DNA from: JAITWN01 sp034002745
Lineage (GTDB): Bacteria > Pseudomonadota > Gammaproteobacteria > SZUA-140
Assembly: GCA_034002745.1 (NCBI GenBank)
Contig: JAVEZY010000052.1
Span: forward strand, 1-6,740
DNA: 6,740 nt
Direction of reading: 5' to 3'
In this document: positions 1-6,528 of the stretch, one piece after another
Numbering within the stretch: the first letter of the stretch is position 1
How the letters are laid out: the number at the start of each line of letters is the position of its first letter
Made by a program: the position numbers and the translations under genes
The notes under the pieces: generated by a model
What the model was told of the DNA's origin: nothing
Database searches by the model: none
Seen by the model: only the letters and a program-made list of their open reading frames with translations

Positions 1-3000
1 CGGAACTGGCGCACCGCTTCGGTAATCTCGGCCGCGCTTGGCGCGCCATCCTCGGCAGCATACTGCTCGACCAGTGCGCGAATTTCGGCATCGTTCGGGC
101 CGGCCTGTTGCGCCGCTGATGCGCGAGAGAATTGCGGCGTGTCGTCGCTGTCTGCAAGCTTCTCGACGGAGTCGGCGATGCGCGCCTTCTGCGTAGCAGC
201 CGCGTCCATCGCTGATTCTGCGGGCTGATCCTGAGCTTCAGCTTGCGCTGGCTGCTGCGCAGACTCCGTGTCTGCATCGGCCTGTGATGCGGTCGCCGGC
301 CCGGCTTGCTGCGCATCAGGCTTCGACTCGCGAACTCGCTGGCGGAACATCTCATTCACTTGCGCTGGGAAATCGCGCGTATAAAGCTCCTCCTCTAGCT
401 GCTCCGCCGTCACGCGCGACGCGCTGTCGGGCAGCATCAACGAATATATTTGCCCGTCGTGCTCTACCTCCATGTAGCTGGGGGACATGTCCTCGCGCTC
501 TGGCGCATGCTCCTTACCAACCTTCATCTCAAGTCGAGAATCGTCTTGGGTGACCTCAAGAACCCGCCCTGTTTCCACTTCCCACCAGACCAGCCGGCCA
601 TCGTCCAGTCGATAGACGAGGCGGGCGTCATAGGTCGGGTTGCGTTCTGCTCGCTGTCTCCCGGTCATCCCTGAGTCGTAAGAGACAATCCACTTTCCTT
701 CGTTCAGCACTACCTTCCCAACGCCATCGTCACCAGACCTGCTGTTGAGCTGTTCGCGGTCTTCGGTTACCTGCTCATCAAGCCACTGCTCGAACTCTAC
801 GGCCGTCTTGAATTCTGGCAGCGCGCCTTGCTGCGCCGATTGCGCTGCGCCGGACTGAGCTTTCTGCACGTCAGGCTTCGGCTGATTGCCGTGCCCATAC
901 ACGTTCGTGCCGGTATGCGTAACCTCGGTTTCGTCCAGGTCAAAGCTGCGCGAAGTGTCGGCAGAGACAACCGGCTTCCCGTTCTCGAAGGGCACCACCG
1001 GGATGCTGCGCCCGCGCTTGACTCGCGCCATCCACTGCCTGCCGTCCGGCGTGGTCACGATATCGCCTTCAATCACATCACGATCAGCGACGACACGATC
1101 ACCAGATGAGTATTGAGGTGTTGGGGTTGTGGCCGTGGCCGGCGCAGCATCAGCCGCTTGCGCCTGTGCAGCCCGGCCCTGCCCGCTCATCGACTCCGTC
1201 AGCCGGCTGCGCACCTTCTCGCCCAGCGCGTCCCACTCGCGGCCCTTGTTTGCGGTCGCAACGACGTTGGGCGCGCCTTTTGCCGTCACATACCCGGCAG
1301 CAGCCAGTGCATCCTGGCGCTGATCGGGGGTCATGGATTGCCAGCGGGCAGCGGGGGTTTCTGCTGTTTGGGTTGTTGGGGCCTGCTGGCCGCCAGCCAC
1401 AGGCACTCCGGCAGCGACTGCCGCTCCTGATGCGGGTCCGCCATCAACGACGCCAACCACATCCCCTGCGACTCGCTGTACGTCAGCGCCCCCTTGCGCA
1501 GCGCCGTTATCAGGCACTGCGGCAGCGGCAGACTGCACGCCATTACTGCTGCCTCCCGCCTGCTGCTGCGCGCCTTCCCCTTTCGGCCCGACAACAAACA
1601 CAGGGCTCCCGTCATCCGTCATCCAGCGATCAGACACCACCTCGGGCTTGGTGGCCAGCCGTGCCGACTGGCTTTTCTCGACAGCGTACCCTTTGCGCTT
1701 CAGCGATTCATACACGCGGGCAGCGGAAACGGTCACAGAACTGTCGGACGTGAATTGCTTTCCGAGTTTCTGCGCGATCTCTACGGCCTGTTCGTACGCG
1801 CGAGAAATTGCGCCACCCGATGAGTCGCTGCGACGCTCCAGCCCGTTATCGACCATCACCGGATACACCCTGGTCGCATCTTCTGCGAGCGAGATATACC
1901 CCGGGCCAACCTCCATGTAGTAGCCGTCGTGTGTGCGGCCTGCGCTGTCATCTACGAGCGCGCGCCGGAACGGGGCCACATCAACAGGGCTCGCGGCATC
2001 CGTTGTCGCAGGAATCGGCTCCGCAACAGTGCCCGCCATGTCTGCTTCCAGGGCGCTGCGGGACGCATCGGAGAGTTCGACCCCCAGTTCCCCCGCCACG
2101 CCATACAGATTCACACGAGCGCCATCGGTCAGCAGGGCGATGTTGCGCGCCTTGCTGGCGGTCGGCTTGAGGCCCATGGTTGGCAGGATGCGGGCGGCGA
2201 ACGTGTTCACCTCCCCCGCCTTCATCCCCTGCAGGCGCTGGCCAATCGCTTCGGCCGTTTGCTGCTTGACCGCGTCCACCGCCTCTCGCGTGGCCTGCGA
2301 CTGGGCTACGCCAGGCCCCCCACGCTGTTCGCCGGCAGGCGAACCCGCCGTATCCACCGCCTGCGCTGCCTGACCCGCCCCGGACGCGTCGCCTGCCGAT
2401 GCTGCCCTGCGCTCGCCAAGCTCATTCAGAAGACGATTACGCTCGTTCGCGAGCAGGCTATCCCAGCCGCCATTCACGCGCGCCTGCTGCTCAACAAAAG
2501 CCAACCGGTCACGCGCCCGCAGGTCACGCGCCGTCGAGAGCTCGTCACGCAGCAGGTTCCACGCCCCTTCGCTCAGCCCAGACTGAGCGACCTGATCCAG
2601 ATCGGGCCGGCCGGCCAGCGCATGGACCACATCATCCGCTTCGGCCCTGCGCAGAATGTCGCGCACCTGCTCAGGCCCTTGTGCCGCCTCAAGCTGGCCG
2701 ACAATGCCGGTGGCCGGTTCGCTGCCGGGTGCATCCTGCTGCTGCAGAACCTCACCGGTTTCCGGGTCCACCGCCTGCGCGGCCTGTGGCGCCTGCGCAG
2801 AAGCCCCCGAATCCACGGCCATTGCAGCCGCTGCTGACATTGGCCCTGTCGCAGGGTCCAACCCCATCTGCTCGGACGGCTTGATCTGCGGCAGATCAGC
2901 GGCAGGCGGCAGACTGTCCACGCCCCACCGTTGCAATTGCTGTTCGTCGAGTATCGCCCCCGGGGTCTGCGAAATCCCCGCCCGCTCCAGCGCATCAGCG

Positions 3001-4076
3001 TCAAGCACCGGGGGAGGAACGGCCTGATCGAACGGGCTGGCAGAAGGCGGCCCGTCGCCCCCCCGCGCTCCGGCGGCATCCTGCCCGTCCGCACCGTCTT
3101 GCCTCTGGCGGCCAGCCGCATAAGCATTGGCCGCACCGAAGCCCCCGCCAAGCGGTGCGCTCGCCATGCCTTCCAGTGTCGCCTGGCCGGCCACGCCCTG
3201 CCAGGTCGGCACATCAAACCCTTCGCGCTGCCCGGCCACGTTGGCGGCGTACCGCTCCTGGCCGCCCTGCAGCGCCTCCATTGGCGCCTCATACAGCGCA
3301 CCGGTCAGCGCCCCGCGCACCACCCCCGGCGCGGCCCGCTCGGCCGCCTCGCGCGCCAGCGACGACCCCGCCATCCGGCGCACGGCAGACTCAACACCGG
3401 TACTGCCGGCCAGCACCCCAAGCGCGCCGCCCAGCGCAATGTTTCCGGCGTTCTCCCCGGCGTAGGACTGCGCCTCGGCTGCCCGCGCAGCAGCCTCCTC
3501 GTCGCTGGCGCCCGCCTCCTTCCAGCGGTTTTCCACCGACTCGTGGATCTCGCCCTTCACTGCCCCCACGCCCTGCGCCGCCCCCAGCGCCATCGGTGCC
3601 GCACGGGCCGCCAGTTGCGCAGCCGTACTGCCGCCACCGGTCAGCGCGGCGCCGGCAATGGTCGGCGCGGCCGTGCCCAGCGCCTCCAGCGTGGTGTCCA
3701 GCGGCGCATCGGCAAACGACCCGGCGTAGGCTTTCACCTCCTCCCAGGTACTGCCGGATTCCTCGGCCTGCTTGATCTTTGCGGCCCGCGCGGCGCGCTC
3801 GGACTGGCGCTCGGGCGACTCCCAGCCGCGCATCGTGTCGATGGCATCGCCAATGCCCTGCGACACCGCATTGTCTGCGCCGGCCACATTGGTGAGCATC
3901 TGCACGCCCTGCGCCAGGCCGGTGCCCAGCGCGATGGCGGAGTCGCGGGCGTGACCGAGAAAGCCCTTGGGCTCGGGCTTCGGCTCTCCGCCGAACGCCT
4001 CCCATGGCTTCTGTTCTGCTGGTGCATCGCTGCTCGTGGTGCTGCTGAACTCTTCCCAGGGCTTGCGATCGGCCAT
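1..4076 (-). CDS. Giant phage polyvalent-type virion protein, N-terminal 1358 codons (C-terminus beyond window)
   Basis: The frame is open from the ATG at 4076 to the window edge without a stop; I translated it codon by codon. Order of parts: residues 5-28 hold KPWEEF and KPWEAF; about 129-320 is a run of Ala/Gly-rich amphipathic helices ending in an EAPMEALQGGQERYAANVAG segment; 465-556 is charged helix; 595-680 is helical; about 700-800 resembles the core of a GNAT acetyltransferase; 906-962 has a WQSMTPDQR...REWDAL helical unit; 989-1062 looks like a small beta barrel; 1088-1250 is an unknown alpha/beta domain; TPQFSRA lies at about 1313-1319. Ala/Gln/Pro linkers separate the parts. Giant phage proteins of this build are known as polyvalent or ejected virion proteins; assigning this one to that group, and to delivery into the host, is inference. 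No complete enzyme active site is visible. The start is supported by GGGAGA eight bases upstream and by overlap with the preceding stop. It could alternatively be a purely structural internal virion protein. Confidence 0.9.
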   Translation of the reverse strand, partial: MADRKPWEEFSSTTSSDAPAEQKPWEAFGGEPKPEPKGFLGHARDSAIALGTGLAQGVQMLTNVAGADNAVSQGIGDAIDTMRGWESPERQSERAARAAKIKQAEESGSTWEEVKAYAGSFADAPLDTTLEALGTAAPTIAGAALTGGGSTAAQLAARAAPMALGAAQGVGAVKGEIHESVENRWKEAGASDEEAAARAAEAQSYAGENAGNIALGGALGVLAGSTGVESAVRRMAGSSLAREAAERAAPGVVRGALTGALYEAPMEALQGGQERYAANVAGQREGFDVPTWQGVAGQATLEGMASAPLGGGFGAANAYAAGRQRQDGADGQDAAGARGGDGPPSASPFDQAVPPPVLDADALERAGISQTPGAILDEQQLQRWGVDSLPPAADLPQIKPSEQMGLDPATGPMSAAAAMAVDSGASAQAPQAAQAVDPETGEVLQQQDAPGSEPATGIVGQLEAAQGPEQVRDILRRAEADDVVHALAGRPDLDQVAQSGLSEGAWNLLRDELSTARDLRARDRLAFVEQQARVNGGWDSLLANERNRLLNELGERRAASAGDASGAGQAAQAVDTAGSPAGEQRGGPGVAQSQATREAVDAVKQQTAEAIGQRLQGMKAGEVNTFAARILPTMGLKPTASKARNIALLTDGARVNLYGVAGELGVELSDASRSALEADMAGTVAEPIPATTDAASPVDVAPFRRALVDDSAGRTHDGYYMEVGPGYISLAEDATRVYPVMVDNGLERRSDSSGGAISRAYEQAVEIAQKLGKQFTSDSSVTVSAARVYESLKRKGYAVEKSQSARLATKPEVVSDRWMTDDGSPVFVVGPKGEGAQQQAGGSSNGVQSAAAAVPDNGAAQGGADVQRVAGDVVGVVDGGPASGAAVAAGVPVAGGQQAPTTQTAETPAARWQSMTPDQRQDALAAAGYVTAKGAPNVVATANKGREWDALGEKVRSRLTESMSGQGRAAQAQAADAAPATATTPTPQYSSGDRVVADRDVIEGDIVTTPDGRQWMARVKRGRSIPVVPFENGKPVVSADTSRSFDLDETEVTHTGTNVYGHGNQPKPDVQKAQSGAAQSAQQGALPEFKTAVEFEQWLDEQVTEDREQLNSRSGDDGVGKVVLNEGKWIVSYDSGMTGRQRAERNPTYDARLVYRLDDGRLVWWEVETGRVLEVTQDDSRLEMKVGKEHAPEREDMSPSYMEVEHDGQIYSLMLPDSASRVTAEQLEEELYTRDFPAQVNEMFRQRVRESKPDAQQAGPATASQADADTESAQQPAQAEAQDQPAESAMDAAATQKARIADSVEKLADSDDTPQFSRASAAQQAGPNDAEIRALVEQYAAEDGAPSAAEITEAVRQF
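1677..1982 (-). other. GNAT-acetyltransferase-like domain within the giant protein
   Basis: Residues about 699-800 show a strand (HDGYYMEVGPGYISL), then SSGGAISRAYEQAVEIAQKL, then KQFTSDSSVTVSAARVYESL followed by KRKGYAV. This has the order of GNAT motif A and the following region: a Gly-rich turn starting a helix, a strand, then x-x-x-A-x-x-[VL]-Y-E-x-L-x-x-x-G-[YF]. The usual R/Q-x-x-G-x-G/A turn is represented only by SSGGA, so acetyl-CoA binding is uncertain and the domain may be non-catalytic. The call rests on the pattern by eye. Confidence 0.45.
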
Positions 4077-6442
4077 CAGACTTTCTCCCAGCTTGCTTGG
4101 TCGGCGGGGTTCCCGCCCTTGAATCGGTATCCGTTGCGGACTTCGCCTCGGCGCGGGGCGGCTGGCGCGGCCGGCCCGGCCGGCCCGCTCTGCTGTTGCT
4201 GCAAATACGTCGGCAGATGGACAATCTCTTCTTGTTCGCCCTGCATGAAGCCTTTGTCGTCATAGACCGGCACCTTCCGGGTTATGAACTCGTTGCGCAG
4301 GTCCCGCTCTGGCGCGCTACGGCCGGACATAGCCTGAATGCGCTCAACAATGCTCGCCCGCGCTTCCGGCGTATCGGCCTTGTCCAGCTGCTGGTAGAGA
4401 TTTTCCATGCGCTCAAGCCCGCGAGCCTCGAAGCCGCGAACCCGGTCTTCAGATTCGAACTTCCGCTCATCCAGCCCGAACTGCTGTTGCTTCGCCCATC
4501 GTGCGGCTTCGTTCGCATCTCGCGATACCGAATTGGTATCTTTGGTGCGTGCAGTTTCCCCCGACTGCTGCATGGCGGTCTGGCGCTCGGCGGATCCAAG
4601 CTGGTTGTAGGCAGCCAGAATGCCGGCATACATTTGGGCGGCCTGCATGTGCTGGCGGGCCTCCGCGCCACGGCCGAAGAACCGGGCAGTTTCGGCCTTT
4701 TCAATCGCCTCGCGCATGCGGTAGTTGGCGCTCTGCATGTCGGCTGCGCGCTGTTGGGCCGCGTCGCCTTCGGGTGTACGCTGCCAGTTGTCCGGACGGC
4801 CGTCCCTGCGGTTTTGCTGGATGCGCGCAGTTTCGGCCCAGATCGCGCTGGCACTAGGGCTGGACATGCGACGCGCAAGCGCGCTATTCCCGCTGGACAG
4901 GTTCTGCATCAACTGATCCACGCGCGCAGGGCTGTCGGTGGTTCTGGACGCATTGCTCCCGGGCATGTCGCCCGACGGCACGTTTGTGAACAACGGGCTC
5001 TCGCCTGGCCGGTCGTAGCGCATCACGCCGGGCACGCTGGTGTTCGTGGCGGTGGGGGCGATCCTGCCGACTTCGCCACTGCCACTGCCCGCAGGTTGCG
5101 AGCTGCTGTTGTTCACGCCGTTCGTGCGCTCAAAGTCCTGGAGCGTGTTCTGCAGGAATCCGGTGTTCACCCCAACATCACGGCTTGGGGTTTGGGGCAT
5201 GAAACCAAACCTCCCGGCCGCCCGTCGAGTCTCATCGCGCGCAGCCTGCCGCTGCTCCATGGCCGCACGGTCCGAGCTGTGCGTCAGCGCATTGCTGACA
5301 TTCTTCCAGAAAGCTCCCGCGTTCGGGTTGGGCTCCGGCTGTCCCAACTGAGCAGCCGGCACGCTGTTCGTGCGCGCCTGTGCAGACGGCCCACCGGTGC
5401 GGAAACCATTGATGTCAGTGTATGGGCCCCCAGGGTTGGCCGCACGCTCAGCGTCCCGCCGCTCGCGGGCATCGGCCTGTATCCGGGCAACGGGTGACTG
5501 TATTTTTGCATCAGGAGCCGGTTGCGGCCCGTGTGTGGGTTGCGGAACCGGCACATTGCGGCGTTTCTCATCATCCACCAGGCCGCCGTCGGCAAACCCC
5601 TGCCGTGGCATTTCTGCATCGGGCCGAAACCCCTCAGCCAGCCGGAAAATCGACCGGTCCGGTGGAGGCGCCCCAGCGGCCTTTTGTACCGGATCCGGCA
5701 GCCGGCTCCCGTCGTAGTAATCGCCGGCAACATTCACCGCCGTGTTTGCGCCGATGGTCGCGGCAGAGCGGGCAGCATCCACCCCGGGCGACACCATGCC
5801 CGCAACCCCCTTGACCGGCGCACGCATCACGCCAAACGCCGGAACCCCTCCCAGCGCGGCCACGCCCACGCCGGCCAGGTCGCCATCTTGTGCCGCCGTT
5901 CGCGCGGCCCCAATCGCAGAACCCAGCCCCGTCAGCGGGTTGATGGCTCTTCCCGCACGGGCCATGAACCCGGGGTTGCCGGCTTCGAACTGCGCATTAT
6001 CGGCCGCCCACGCATCGCCCATGTCCCGCATGTAGTTGGCCGCGCCCGCACCAATTCTGAACCCCAACCCTGGAGCCTGGTTTTGTTCGGCGACTTTCAC
6101 CCGCCCGCCGTCGGCGAAGTAGAGTGCGCCTTCCTGCGGGTTGAAGCCCGGGCCCGGGGCCGGTGTGTGGGTGGCGTTCTTCATCTGGTCGAGCACCTTG
6201 GCCCCCACTGCATGCACCTGCTCGGGGGGCATGTGGTACTCGCCATTGCTCACATTCACCGGAACCGGCTTGCCGAGTCGGGAGAGCGTGCCATCGCCGA
6301 TTTGGCGTGTGGAATCCTCGGGCATGATGTAGCTGCCCTCAGGGACTTCTGCCTTGATGCTGTCGGAAGTCCCGGTGCCCGGCCCCCTGATCTTCCCGCC
6401 TGCAGCCTTGCCAGGCTTTACGCCCGCTTTGAATCCGTACAT
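4076..6442 (-). CDS. Phage virion-associated protein with GTGTSDS/GEYxMP and FADGG motifs
   Basis: This is a complete 788-residue protein. Residues 20-29 read GPGTGTSDSI, followed by two related units, GSYIMPED at 36-43 and GEYHMPPE at 67-74. FADGG occurs at 109-113 and 283-287. Residues 125-240 are Ala/Gly-rich and amphipathic (for example VGVAALGGVPAFGVM), which could contact a membrane or pack as helices. Residues 300-375 are Pro-rich, 441-456 are Asn/Ser/Gly-rich, and about 560-710 is highly charged helix that may form coiled coil. The C-terminus is Gly/Pro/Ala-rich and ends NGYRFKGGNPADQASWEKV. I recall the GTGTSDS, GEY-x-MP and FADGG motifs from phage tail and internal virion proteins, but they define no biochemical activity. 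There is no signal peptide and no catalytic motif. Start: ATG at 6442 with GAGGGG six bases upstream. Its stop shares a base with the start of the giant gene, so I infer they are co-translated partners in the particle. Coding status is near certain; the role is inferred. Confidence 0.88.
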   Translation of the reverse strand: MYGFKAGVKPGKAAGGKIRGPGTGTSDSIKAEVPEGSYIMPEDSTRQIGDGTLSRLGKPVPVNVSNGEYHMPPEQVHAVGAKVLDQMKNATHTPAPGPGFNPQEGALYFADGGRVKVAEQNQAPGLGFRIGAGAANYMRDMGDAWAADNAQFEAGNPGFMARAGRAINPLTGLGSAIGAARTAAQDGDLAGVGVAALGGVPAFGVMRAPVKGVAGMVSPGVDAARSAATIGANTAVNVAGDYYDGSRLPDPVQKAAGAPPPDRSIFRLAEGFRPDAEMPRQGFADGGLVDDEKRRNVPVPQPTHGPQPAPDAKIQSPVARIQADARERRDAERAANPGGPYTDINGFRTGGPSAQARTNSVPAAQLGQPEPNPNAGAFWKNVSNALTHSSDRAAMEQRQAARDETRRAAGRFGFMPQTPSRDVGVNTGFLQNTLQDFERTNGVNNSSSQPAGSGSGEVGRIAPTATNTSVPGVMRYDRPGESPLFTNVPSGDMPGSNASRTTDSPARVDQLMQNLSSGNSALARRMSSPSASAIWAETARIQQNRRDGRPDNWQRTPEGDAAQQRAADMQSANYRMREAIEKAETARFFGRGAEARQHMQAAQMYAGILAAYNQLGSAERQTAMQQSGETARTKDTNSVSRDANEAARWAKQQQFGLDERKFESEDRVRGFEARGLERMENLYQQLDKADTPEARASIVERIQAMSGRSAPERDLRNEFITRKVPVYDDKGFMQGEQEEIVHLPTYLQQQQSGPAGPAAPAAPRRGEVRNGYRFKGGNPADQASWEKV
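4084..4089 (-). promoter_or_regulatory. Ribosome binding site of the giant gene, inside the preceding gene
   Basis: The minus strand reads TGGGAGAAAGTCTGATGG. GGGAGA is a good Shine-Dalgarno match eight bases before the ATG at 4076. The same bases encode Trp-Glu-Lys, residues 785-787 of the 788-residue protein. The stop TGA (4078-4076) and the start ATG (4076-4074) share one A, an arrangement that normally means termination-reinitiation coupling. Confidence 0.8.
6182..6340 (-). repeat. Tandem duplicated GEY/GSY-x-MP motif inside the 788-residue protein
   Basis: Two 22-residue units align without gaps. Residues 35-56 begin EGSYIMPEDSTRQIG and residues 66-87 begin NGEYHMPPEQVHAVG. Shared features are G-[SE]-Y-x-M-P near the start, a Gly about eight residues later, and a helix-like end (TLSRL against VLDQM). 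The DNA is diverged, so the duplication is old or is a conserved fold repeat. Confidence 0.7.
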
Positions 6443-6448
6443 GGGTGG

Positions 6449-6454
6449 CCCCTC
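6449..6454 (-). promoter_or_regulatory. Ribosome binding site of the 788-residue gene
   Basis: The minus strand reads GAGGGG, then CCACCC, then the ATG at 6442. This is a six-base spacing and supports that start. The site lies immediately after the terminator's U-run, so only transcripts that read through the terminator, or that start close to it, can carry it. Confidence 0.7.
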
Positions 6455-6497
6455 AATAAAAACGGCTCTAACCGTGCAGATACTCCGGCTAGAGCCG
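6455..6497 (-). terminator. Rho-independent terminator
   Basis: Read on the minus strand, CGGCTCTAGCCG (6497-6486) pairs with CGGTTAGAGCCG (6474-6463). That is 12 pairs including one G-U, with an 11-base loop. TTTTTATT (6462-6455) follows directly. The plus strand has no T-run on the other side, so the element is directional. It lies 31 bases after the stop of the upstream gene and only 12 bases before the ATG of the 788-residue gene. Confidence 0.88.
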
Positions 6498-6528
6498 ACT
6501 GGAGTACAGACCTACAGGGGGACCAGGC

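Noticed and set aside
1929..2837. 302-codon plus-strand open frame
   Set aside because: It is antisense to the giant gene, Arg/His-rich, and shows no phage or bacterial motif.
2573..3301. 242-codon minus-strand frame
   Set aside because: It is a shifted reading of the giant gene with an Arg/Trp-rich peptide typical of out-of-frame translation.
3391..4263. 290-codon minus-strand frame overlapping the gene junction
   Set aside because: It is out of frame with both real genes and consists of low-complexity Arg/Gly/Ala sequence. The in-frame readings have motifs and a proper start and ribosome binding site.
2931..4265. 444-codon plus-strand open frame
   Set aside because: It is antisense to the start of the giant gene, its peptide is Arg/Gly/Leu/His-rich without domain-like composition, and it runs across the junction of two well-supported genes.
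4097..5497. 466-codon plus-strand open frame
   Set aside because: It lies wholly inside the 788-residue minus-strand gene. The peptide is Arg/Leu/Ala-rich with no recognisable motif, and long antisense frames are expected in GC-rich genes.
6356..6385. GPGTGTSDS read as a nucleotide-binding P-loop
   Set aside because: There is no GK[ST] and no following Walker B-like strand. The sequence fits the recurrent phage structural GTGTSDS motif instead.
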